Source of the DNA: Lineus longissimus
Taxonomy: Eukaryota; Nemertea; Pilidiophora; Heteronemertea; Lineidae
Assembly (NCBI RefSeq): GCF_910592395.1
Contig: NC_088308.1
Coordinates: 21,653,501 to 21,717,500 of the forward strand
Direction: 5' to 3'
DNA: 64,000 nt
A program made the position numbers and the translations under genes. This document shows positions 34,001 through 44,100 of this stretch, one piece after another. Every line of letters starts with the position of its first letter. Position 1 is the stretch's first letter. The notes under the pieces are model-generated. The model ran no database searches and was not told the DNA's origin. It saw only the letters and a program-made list of their open reading frames with translations.

Positions 34001-36639
34001 TCAGGGATGAGGAAAACATTATTGCTAATACAATAAATAGCTGACTTTCTACTTTATGTGCTTACACTATCATTTGCTGCTGCTACTTGATGCAGCAAAG
34101 TTTACCGCTTGTAAGAACCCTATGATCTGATTTTTTTCAGTACTTATCAACAAAAAATCTGATGTTGGTCAAACAGTCAAACTTCACTCAAATCTGAATT
34201 GGAAGAACAGCCTCTTAAATCTAATAAATAATTTAACAAAGGAGAAACAAAAAGTACCTACTCGTATGCGGATCTTGCTTTAAGTATACCATGAAGAGGT
34301 TGATTCTGAAGTGTCGGTAATGGAATATCACTTGGCAGTGGAATCTGGGCTGGTGCTATTGAAGAAAATGTATGAGAATTATTTATAAACACTTATAGAA
34401 CAATACTGCAGTGTCATCAACTGGGACAATTGCCAATTTGGCCCATGCATGCAGACACCATTGTTTTGCGATCTGGCGTTGTGTACTTTGACAGTGATAT
34501 TTTTCCCAGAATTTTGGAAATTAATGGTGGTATCCATGTAAGAGAGTGTGTCATGGTGAAATCAATGAAGTCTGTGGTATATTACTTCTTTTTATAAGTA
34601 CTTACCAACATTTTCCGTTGGCATATCAGGAATTGGAATTTGGTCAAGCTGAACTCTTTCGGTGAATTTGACTTGTTCTGGAAAAGAGACAAATATTCAT
34701 TTTTACGATTTTAAGAACCCTTTTCTAAAATAAAACTTAGGCTAGAATTGTTTCTCAGGTCACGAAATCAGATGAAAGGCAAATTAGTTGAAGTTACATG
34801 ACTCTTGGAAGTGGACCAACAAATTCAAAAGGTGAGTCTTGATATCCTTACTGATATTTTTCATGGGCGATATGCTGATATTATAATAAACTGAACACGA
34901 AACAATTGAGTTGATAGGAATGAAAATAGTTACCATAATATGTGATTAATTTGGACCTCTTTTTGTCGTAATCGATCTCTGCTTTTCGCAGTTCCAGGGC
35001 ATATTCTGGGTCTTCTTTTTCCTGAAAGTATATGTACGACCAACATAATTAAGAACTTATTCCAATTTTTTTTCATCAAGACACTTGATTTACTTGATAA
35101 AAACTCGATAATGAATCAAAAAACATGTTTTAGGTGGAGTAAGGCAAGTTAGTCAAAGAGACCACCCTCTGTATCTCACTGACAGTCGTGATCAAACCAG
35201 AGACCTTTTGATCGCTAGTTGAGAGTAGGAACCACTACACCACAGCGGCTTCAAGGAGTTATTCGCTGCATCACAACAAACATGACAATCACTTCACTGT
35301 AACGCTAATATATCAAATTTGTTGAAATCCCTTTAGCAGTCATTTTTAATACCACTCACATAAAGACGATAAACTCGATCAAATGTTTCCTTGAGTTTCT
35401 TCCTCTTATCTTTCAGGACTTTCTCATTCAGGGCTGGTGGAGTTGTTGGATCATATTCTGGAAAAGAATGGTAAATGATAAGCAAACTGGAGTTGTCAAA
35501 GGTTCAATAATTACACACTCAAGGAGCATCAAGGCATTTTATCACTTGTCTTTTAATAGGCTGTGCCCAAAGAATGACGAATACACTAAGACGAAACCCC
35601 CATTATATTGAGTTAAAAGTAATAATTTCCTTACCCATCTGATCAATGTGCTCCATCTCCTCAAGTAACTTCAGGGGATCTTTTCCCTTGAGGACCGCCT
35701 GACGAACCATCATACGCTGTTTCTTGTTCTGTAAGTAGAAAAGAGAAAGACTCAATAATAATTGTTTAAAGCAGGCCCACGGTCAGTAGACTACCAAGTT
35801 GTGACTCATCTAGGTAGCTAGCATCTAATGCATCGTGGAAAAATGCATTACCCAGAGGAAACAGGCCAAAATTACATACAGACACCAAGTTTACCAAATC
35901 GCAAATCTACGCATACTTTGTCCCCAAAGCAATTATTGTTTTAAACTACACATACTGAAATGTTTAATGTTGACCATACATTAGCTCCGTTGAGATAACA
36001 TTTCGAAATTAAGCAATAAATAATTAGACCTGTCTTTTTCTACCTTTTTCAATTCTTTTTTCCTGGCTTCCTTTCCTGTAAAAGAGAAAGTAATTGTGGC
36101 TTTCAATGGCACACTACTACAAACTTATCTTATTCATGATACTGATAGCAGACTCCTGTTTACCATACTAGCACACCGGTTGAATGGCATGGCTGAGCAG
36201 CCGACCATGTCGGATGTCACGTTCTCACTCACCAACATCGGCATGGGCATGGGCATCGCCATCGGACAAGACATTGAGAGTGAGACAACTTACGCAGTTG
36301 CAATTTTTACATGAACTCTTGTCAGAAAGTATGTCACAGGAATCAATGAGTTTTGAGTTATAAAACCATTCAACATGTTGAGCGAGTTGATTTAATCGGA
36401 AGAATGGAACTACGTCATTTCCGATCGGGGATTCTAAAGTTTAGCCGGAAGAATCAGAAGAAGGTATATCATGCAACATCAATATACACCACGAATGCAC
36501 TGCAGTCTGCACTGAGCAAAATCGGAACAAAACACTTTATTAAATGACTTCAAACGTGTCAGAAATAACACTTACGGGCCTGATCTGTGGGGTTCATATA
36601 TTTCCCACTTTTCGTGGTATTGATTGACCTTCGCCCCAT
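31002..36639 (-). CDS. WBP11: WW domain-binding protein 11 (WBP11/SIPP1/Npw38BP), splicing factor
   Basis: Fourteen coding exons on the minus strand, all GT-AG and phase-consistent, give 614 aa (human 641): 36576-36639, 36044-36075, 35635-35728, 35360-35457, 34934-35021, 34606-34677, 34262-34355, 33805-33917, 33444-33563, 33054-33271, 32414-32660, 31894-32085, 31310-31612, 31002-31111. The N-terminus MGRRSINTTKSGKYMNPTDQ and the basic ARKEARKKELKK are family hallmarks. LQIKMLKLAGQEIP (exon 10) and the end VQTQTKDDVYDMFMKEMEGL also match. Acidic Ser/Glu blocks are followed by long proline runs (PPGPPPGRPPG, residues ~400-510) that bind WW domains such as that of PQBP1. WBP11 works in the nucleus in pre-mRNA splicing and binds PP1. 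A basic stretch (YRRIKVRRHRKIRVKVLRRR, exons 9-10) replaces much of the acidic central region of the human protein, and I see no clear RVxF PP1 motif there. A skipped exon is possible. Confidence 0.95.
35090..35245 (-). mobile_element. tRNA-derived SINE in a WBP11 intron
   Basis: On the minus strand there is an RNA polymerase III box A, TGGTGTAGTGG (35232-35242), and a box B-like GGTTTGATCAC (35188-35198) at tRNA-like spacing. A tail containing ACTTGCCTTACTCCACC follows. It sits between the exons at 34934-35021 and 35360-35457 in the same orientation as WBP11. The tail resembles that of the element at 54000-54165. Box B has drifted, so it is probably an old copy. Confidence 0.72.
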
Positions 36640-36860
36640 CTTGATGTTTGTTCTGATGGGGCAAAATATCGTCAAAATCTATGTTTTTTTCTAAAAATTG
36701 GAAATTACTGCAGATTGCGATTTGTTACATCCTCCATATACACTTCGAGGGATGTCGGAGTTCTTCCTTCACATAACAGGTGCCGCCACCATTAATTCAT
36801 AGCGGGGAAATACGAATTAGCCTAAATCCGCTTCCTTGTTGCAAATATTACTTTTTCGGA
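36640..36860 (-). promoter_or_regulatory. WBP11: WBP11 promoter / 5' UTR region
   Basis: Directly upstream of the WBP11 start codon on the minus strand. No TATA box is evident. GC content rises slightly near 36770-36830 (GGTGCCGCCACC on the plus strand). The assignment is positional. Confidence 0.35.
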
Positions 36861-37053
36861 GCAATCTTCAACCGTTCATGTTTGGAAACATACTGAACCT
36901 ATAAAGTGACCAGGCAAATAGGAAGGATAGAGGCCCAAGTCTGAGTGCCCTAATACTGTTAATAACACAGTAGTTGCCTTATAGTTATACTCCCTTTAAA
37001 CCCAGCCCAGAGTTTAAAACTTGGTAGGGCCTATAAGATGCAAAAACCTTGGT

Positions 37054-37155
37054 GGTCAAGATGCTACAGGCCCTGAGAACCAATAAACAATCAAAGATAT
37101 TTGTGGAGGACTCTATGATTTGAGGGACTATCTTTCACTTTACACCACCCATGCG
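37054..37155 (+). repeat. ~100-bp dispersed repeat, copy 1
   Basis: The block from TCAAGATGCTACAG through CAATAAACAATCAAAGA and GACTATCTTTCACTTTACAC to CACCCATGC is repeated in the same orientation at 50036-50134 with about 90% identity or better. It does not look coding and is presumably a fragment of an interspersed repeat. Confidence 0.8.
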
Positions 37156-37570
37156 CGCAGCTATCGACACCATGGTCATCCCCATCTATTAATAGACTTC
37201 AGCCCCAGTGACGTATTTACGACAAATCCCAAAACGAGGCCGTACCACAGAATTGGGGTACCAAACAATGATCAGCCAACAAGCCTACATGCCACACTGC
37301 TCTCTACTTCATTTACTTTCACTGTACATTGTACTGTGACTGTAGGCCAACTCTGAACTGAAGTGCAAATACTGACATGACTGACTTTATCATACTGCAG
37401 GTAGGTGCAGAAACAAAAACATGCCATGACCAAGTCCCCCCCCCGCCCAGAAACCGGTGACAACTGACATGAATCAGGCTGCAGGCCTAGATTACATTCA
37501 ATAACAAGTAGGCCTACAATCTAATCTACCCAGCATGCAATTGCAAGTCACTCACTCTCACTGACCTTGT

Positions 37571-38089
37571 CATGAAACATTTATATTTTTTTTTTCGAGT
37601 TGTACAATATTGATAACATAAGAAAACCAAACGAGTGGCTTATCCGGGTATCCAGAATGTAAGAGATGATTTTCTATGGCCCGAAAGCTCACGACCGGCC
37701 AGAAAGCTCGATAGCTTTCGGGCCGCAGAAAATCATGGAGTGCGATCTGGATACCCGGATTAGCCACGAGTGCAGTTTTATATTTATCATATACCACAAA
37801 TATCGCCATAATCGCAAGAAAATTAAGGCAAAAAGGCAAATTTTGGCATTTTTGATCCGATTCCTTAATGACGTGAAAATGTCGAAGAAGATATACCGCT
37901 TGAATTAACAACGTCACAACCTCACGACATCGTCGTGACTTCCAGCGTGGCTGAATTCCAACGCAATGATGTAGAACTGGAAAATCTTTCAACAGCCAGA
38001 GTCTAGATTGCACGAGAAATGATCTCGAGCATTCACGTGCAATAAAATATTTTTAATGAATGCTCAGGTCATGCGTTAAATGTTTCATG
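37571..38089. mobile_element. Fold-back / MITE-like element with nested inverted repeats
   Basis: A 13-bp perfect terminal inverted pair, CATGAAACATTTA (37571-37583) and TAAATGTTTCATG (38077-38089), delimits 519 bases. Inside, two 59-base arms (37631-37689 and 37713-37771) are strongly complementary, sharing GGGTATCCAG, GATTTTCT and GGCCCGAAAGCT, with a 23-base loop. The 147-aa minus-strand frame at 37570-38013 runs through these palindromes and is not taken as a gene. No transposase is present, so it would be nonautonomous. Confidence 0.6.
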
Positions 38090-38249
38090 CATCTTTGGCA
38101 CATTTCTCTCAAAATAAAGTCTGCAAAGTTATGAAGCGCAGTGGGGTTTGTGTTGTCTTATAAAAGCCGGTCCTTGGAGCACTGTCCGTAATTTTGGTTG
38201 AATTTGAATGGATTTTTGGGAGGTTTTCATGGTCTTGTCTGCCAGATCA

Positions 38250-38760
38250 CTTCACTTAGGGTATATGATAAATCACATATCCTATGGGTTTTGATTTGAC
38301 CTAATATTCAAGGTCACAGAGGTCAAATGGTGTGAATTAGCCATTTCTGTGTAACTATGGCATGTTTCTTAACCGCTATAGTATAAATATGAACTTGAAA
38401 TTTGGTACACGTGATTCCCTATGTCATGTAACCTCTGACACCGAATGTCAGTCCGATCTGATTCTTGACTTGGCCACCAAGGGGCAAGAAGTGGAAACCT
38501 AAAAAGAGGTCAAATGGCATAAATTGGCTGCTTGAGTGTAACTGTGGCACGTTTCTAAACCGCTAAAGCTATGAACTTGATATTTGGTACACATGACTAA
38601 CTACGTCATTTAACAGTTGACACCAAATTTCGATTAGAACTGATTCTCGACTTAGCCACCAGGAGGCCAAGAACCTAAAAAGTGCAATATCTCGCTTACT
38701 GGTGACTTGTTTTCGATGATATCTTTATGTTAGGTACTCCAAGCAACGACACATCACATG
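38250..38760 (+). repeat. Dispersed ~340-bp repeat family with DR3 motif, main copy
   Basis: The unit runs from AAGGTCACAGAGGTCAAATG through 'accgctaaagctatgaacttga', 'ttggtacac', 'gattcttgacttggccacca' and 'aacctaaaaag' to 'gtgacttgttttc'. Here the middle part is tandemly duplicated with a 187-base period (38359 and 38546). The end of one unit leads naturally into the start of another ('ttgatttgacctaa.ttcaaggtcac'), as expected for a family derived from a tandem array. Confidence 0.8.
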
Positions 38761-39619
38761 TCATACCGACTTTGGTTTGACCAATATACTATAAATGTAT
38801 GTAGAATGTTTTTAACCAGGATGAATTCCTAACCTGGCCCCTGGCCGTTTCATTTATTGCATAAATTCTTTCTGCAAAGTGCTACTCTGGTTTGACATGT
38901 GTGTATCTCCAGTAAGTTCACCACTTTTTTCTACCAGTTTTCATTGCAAGAATCTGTTTTATCAAAAACTAGCAACTGTACTGTCGTGATTAACACCCTG
39001 TACGATTTCTATAGACCCAATCCATAATAATCAAATAAAAAGGTCATTCATGGCTTATGGCCAATTCCAATGGCCATTACCAATCTGGCTTGGCCCATTA
39101 TATCTGACACCTTTGTTTGGTTATCATAGCCAACAACAGACTCTGTCAACCTTGAAACAAAGTTTGGGCATGTTACATAAAACCACTACCTGTCACATTT
39201 TATATTCCAATGCTTCGTTCATGTATGCAGTGCAGGCAGAACATTCGTTCTGGCAGGGTTTACATGGTTCTTCCAAAAAGAACTATCTTCAATTTTGCCT
39301 TTTTTCAATATTCTGAAATAGCAAAATGATTTGTGTATAGCATCAATGTTCTTAAAGGTGGGTATCTCCGTGACTGAATCTTGACATTATCTCGTTTCAC
39401 AGGCAAAAGAGACTTTGGAAGAAAGCTGAACTTTCCTTTGTTTTTTTGGGGGCGGGAAAATGCATTGCCTTATGACCCAATATGCAGGTTTCAATACAGA
39501 GATCACTCGCAGATATCTCTGAAAACAATTTTTACAACTTCTGAACAGGTTGTTGGTTTGAGAGAGAGAGAGAGACAAAGACAGTCAAATAGACGTTGCA
39601 CTTTTTGTTCTGACGTACT

Positions 39620-39728
39620 TTTCAAGGTCACAGAGGTCAAATGGCATAAATTAGCCATTAGAGTGTTAACTGTTATGGCACGTTTATCAACCGTAAAAGC
39701 TATGAACTTGAAACTTAGCACCATAAAG
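39620..39728 (+). repeat. DR3 repeat family, partial copy
   Basis: This copy starts TTCAAGGTCACAGAGGTCAA and continues through the 'gcacgttt.tcaaccg.aaaagctatgaacttgaaactt' segment of the family, then breaks off. It lies about 20 bases after a (GA)n stretch. Confidence 0.75.
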
Positions 39729-40024
39729 CAAATATTTTGGCAAAAGATAAAAAAGATAGTCAAATTTTTATTTGTATTGGAGGTACATGTACATGTATTT
39801 TGCTAATGGAAAGATGGAAAATATTAATGATCTTTTGGTGTGACTGGTGACAACCAAACTAGAAGGATGTTGGTTTCAAGTACATGGGACGAGAGGATAT
39901 CTTCATAGTCTGAGACAGTGGGAAAATCAATGAACATTTTGACCCAACTGGCATTCATTTGACTAAAACAGAGATACTCCTGGCTAAAGAAATGGCTAAA
40001 GGAAAATAATCACTGAGTTGTCTC

Positions 40025-40118
40025 CGTGTTTTCAATAACATTTTTATGGTGACTACTCAAAGATACGATTTTTATCTGACCTCCTTTTCAAGGTCACAGA
40101 GGTCAAATGGGGTCAATT
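40025..40118 (+). repeat. DR3 repeat family, partial copy
   Basis: The segment 'gtgttttcaataacatttttatggt' followed by TTCAAGGTCACAGAGGTCAA matches the junction region of the family unit at 38250-38760. It ends shortly after the DR3 motif. Confidence 0.65.
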
Positions 40119-40259
40119 TACTTTTACTACTCTGGGTGTACATTGTACATATGCTACTCAAAACTTCAAGAGATGAAAAACAATACAAAAGAAAGAAAGA
40201 AGTGCACATACCTCTAGGGAAACCCTGAATGAAAATGAGAAATTTATTTCAGTCATTAT

Positions 40260-41120
40260 TTTTAGGTGCTAATTTCATGACTTCTTGTAGAATTGCTGTT
40301 ATTATGTATCTGTGCCAATTTATCTTTACAGATGCTTCAAACCCTCTCCGCAATTGCAACTGAAGAATCTTGTATGATTTGCAAGGGTATGTATACCATT
40401 AGGTTATGACATGCCTAATTGGTCAATAGAGTCCCAAGTTGTCAAATGGCCAAATATACAGAAATTGTATGCGCATGCACAACATGACTCCACAACCTCT
40501 ATAACATCCTGATTTGGGCCAGGGTGTCCTGTATCTCTCTTACAACATGGTCCCCTCTGAAAAGCTTTTCAAATTTATCACCACTGAATTGTGTTCAGTG
40601 AAAGCGTGGAAATTAAGGGATTCTCCAATAAGCAGAATGGAGAGAGACCTTCCCACTCAGAACCCTTTTTATCAGACTTTGGCTGTTTCTAAGAAGGGGA
40701 AAACAGCTAGCTCAAATTATTTATTTATGGCATCTGGTCACCACAGAACTTTTTCATGGTGTCCATTTCTTGGCCACAACAGAAGAATCTCATCAATCTT
40801 GTCATTAGTCAGGAGGCCATGTTGGAAGCTGTGATGCAATCTGATTGGTTCCTCACGTGGATGTACCATGAACTAGCTCTCATTTATTTCCATAAATACA
40901 AAAGAATAAGGTCAACCTCTGCCAAAGGAAGGCAAATCATGTAAAAATTGAGAGATATAATTCAACCATCATTTTTAGGAATTTAGTATAAGTAATGATT
41001 ATACAGTACAGCATTGCTGTAATTATGCATTTGTGCTGATTTGTCATTTCAGATGACACAAACTCGTCCGCAAATGCATTCGAAGATTCTCGTTTGATTT
41101 CTAAGAAGAAGGGTAGGTAT
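40260..41120 (+). repeat. Duplicated exon-like unit (pair 1)
   Basis: The segments ~40260-40395 and ~40978-41120 are diverged direct copies about 720 bases apart. Both have 'ttgctgt.attatg.at.tgtgc', then a 3' splice site (TTACAG / TTTCAG), an exon-like body ('tccgcaa.tgca', 'gaagaat/gaagatt', 'tgattt') and a splice donor (GGGTATGT / GGGTAGGT). Conservation is highest around the splice signals and body. Confidence 0.6.
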
Positions 41121-44100
41121 ACTCATCTGACTTGTCAATAGAGGTGCCACTGTCAAATCTGTGTTATCGTTGGTGAAATAAACATGTAACTTGACCCCCC
41201 CCCCCCCCCCCCCACACAGAGCCTCAAGTGAGTGAAAAAAATTACAGACTAATAATCTGCGAGATATATGGAAAAAGAATGAAATGATTTATTTTGGTGT
41301 AAAGAATGCACATTACGAAACACATCTAACTGTTATCCCCATTGCAACTTTATTATGCTAAGAGATCAAAGATATTAAAACTTCCAACTTATTTATATTT
41401 TGCATATTCAAAATAAAACATTTTTACCCAAAGAAATGTTTATAAAATGCAGTAATATATTCGGTGCAAACATCATATAGCCACTACTAAATCATATTTT
41501 GGTCATGTAATTAAAAGAAAATTAAATGAATTGACAGTGACACTTCTATCTGCAAATCGGGCAGTTATTCAAAAGGTGTAACCATAGTAAGATGTTGTGT
41601 GTATGTGTGTGTGTCTGTGTGAGATGGGATTGAAAAAGGGTGTGGGAGGTCTTGGGGGGAGGAGGGACTCTAGTCACTGTAGTGAGTGCTGGAAGTGTGA
41701 CTGTTGTGCTAGTTTTGTAGCTATTGTTGTTTAGTTGTTAAGAGTAGTTATCGTAGTTATCTAGCTAGTATAGTTGTTTGAGTAGTTATCGTAGTTATCT
41801 AGCTAGTGTAGTTGTTATTCGTGTTTCCTGCTTATCATCTATTTTAACCTATTCAGCTTTCAGTTGTCCAGGCCAGGCCAGGTGATCAATGACGATGATA
41901 GATCGGGTTCGATTCAAGCTATACGCTTGGTGTATTTGGTTATCGTGACTGGCGACTGAGTCTAACTCACGTCCAAAGCGCGGTGGCTGGGTCCCAGGCA
42001 TGCTTGCCTCTTTGTTCCACGGTCCTCATCTAAGTTTCGACGGTGATGACATGGACTTAGGTTCAAGGAACGTGATCCCCTTGAGTCATTGTGGTTGATT
42101 GATGGGGGCAATAGACGGTTGCGTGTCGCTAGTCATTCAATTGGTCCCCTTGTTTTAGAGTGTTGGCGGGATAAGTCGTACGAATGTTAACAATAGTATG
42201 CAATAGCTGGCCAGCGATCCCCTACCTGATCTCGAGGGGGATGGAATGACTGGGGTTAGAGGCCTGTTGTTAACCTGCGGAATTTCGTCGGACGAAATGT
42301 CAGGCGTGTCCGTGTGGGACTTGTGCTAAACCAGTTTAGTACATATGACGAAGACATTGGGCTCTTTGAATAACAACAGTGTCCTTGACCTCCTTGTGCC
42401 TCACAAAGCTAATAATATACACCCCCTGAAATCGACAAGACGGCGATGAAGAAGGAGAGCCGGCCTCCAGCTTGTCAGCCGAGAAGACACTGGATGGACC
42501 CCAAGGATATGTTGCTGCCAATGTTGGAGCCATACAGGGTAAGCATCACTTAGTCCTCAGTTACATCTGGATTAAAAGAAACATTACAAAGATGTTAAAA
42601 TTACTCCAAAAAAAGTGAAATGTGTAGTATGGGCGTTAATACGTATCAAAACAGAGGGCATGCACACTAGCTTGTTCCTGTCTTGATTATCTTCTAATTA
42701 CAAGAAAGAGCAGGGACATTCATCCGTGAAAGGCACGTTACTACAATACGCGGCAAGGATTGCACTTTTCAAATCGAATTGCATGCGCATTAGGCAAGTG
42801 TGGTGCAGCCATTTCGAAAGTGGTGTAGCCAATTCGTGTTCCGGAGAGTGCTCTCTGGAAAACAGTTTTCAATCAGATTCAGTGTGAACGCAGCATGCAG
42901 TAGAAACTCGCAGAAATTAGATAAACCCCTCAACAAAAAATATGATTCTTTTTAGGCAGCCCGAGCCAACATTGTACAAGTGCCACAAGGACAAGTGCCA
43001 CAAGGACAAGGGACACAAGGACAAGGGACACAAGGACAAGGGACACAAAAGACGATGTTGCAGTCTACAGGGTGAGCATCACTTAGTCCTGGTTGATATT
43101 ATATCTCCTCATGAAACAAACTTTCCAACCAGTCGTTAAGGAAGGAAAAAAAATCATTTTTCATGTCTCCGCAACCTGGTGGCCAAGTCATGAACTTTTA
43201 TCCCCGAGTGAGACCACCTAAAAGAGAGTGCTCAAGAAACAGCAAAATGGGCATCTTGATTAGTTGGACAAATCATGAGTTACATCATATGTATGGTTAT
43301 TAGCAATATCAGACATAAGCATGGATATAAAAAGGAGGGTTTAAAGGAGGATGCAAGCATTGGTAACTTTACTCTTTTATTCAAAATCCTCACTTACATT
43401 GTCACATGCTTGCAGTGACATCGTGGTCATTGTTATGTTATCAGTCAAAACGAAACAAACGTCGAGCGTTCTAACTTTTATAGAGGTAGCCAACTTGAGA
43501 ATTTTCTTCGTAGAACAAAGTCGGTTTTAAAGCTGAAATTTCGATCTGAACATTGACGACCAAAGAATAGAAGTCAATCAAAGAAAAATGATTCAAAAAG
43601 AAGTAGAACTTGAAGGGCGTCATTGAAATTGATGTCAACTTATACTTAGGAATCATCCCAAATAGACTGAAGCCAAAAGAATTTGTTTCTTTCCTGTGAA
43701 CCCTCTACCCCCTTATTATTACTAAAAACTGAAGACTCTGTCTTCAACAAATGAAATTGGCCAGGAATCATGACGATTTATGCCTGTCAAAGAGTGTGGC
43801 TGATCAGCATTTTTCCACAGGAAAAAAACCGTCAACCAAAGACGTTTTAGAAAATGAAACGACCAGGGCCATTGTGCTGACCTGTCGACATGGAACAAAA
43901 TGGACTCGTACATGATGGGTGCTTTGAATTCATTGATGATTTTTTAACCTTTGCCCCCTGGTGGCCACATTTGGAATCAAATCTGGACTGTAGTTTGTTG
44001 TTTGGGTGGGAAAATTTGCCAAGAGGCATCTTTTCCCCTTAGTAATTAATGTGGTGGCAATACGCTGAATAAAAATGGCCCTCTCCACATCGAACTTTGG

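Noticed and set aside
35188-35242. tRNA gene
   Set aside because: Box A and B-like sequences are present, but no cloverleaf stem set or intact box B; it fits a SINE head.
36096-36314. 72-aa open frame in WBP11 intron 1
   Set aside because: Opposite strand to the gene, intronic, no domain; the GMGMGIA stretch comes from a short simple repeat.
37570-38013. 147-aa minus-strand open frame
   Set aside because: It runs through the nested inverted repeats of a fold-back element and has no recognisable domain or homologue.
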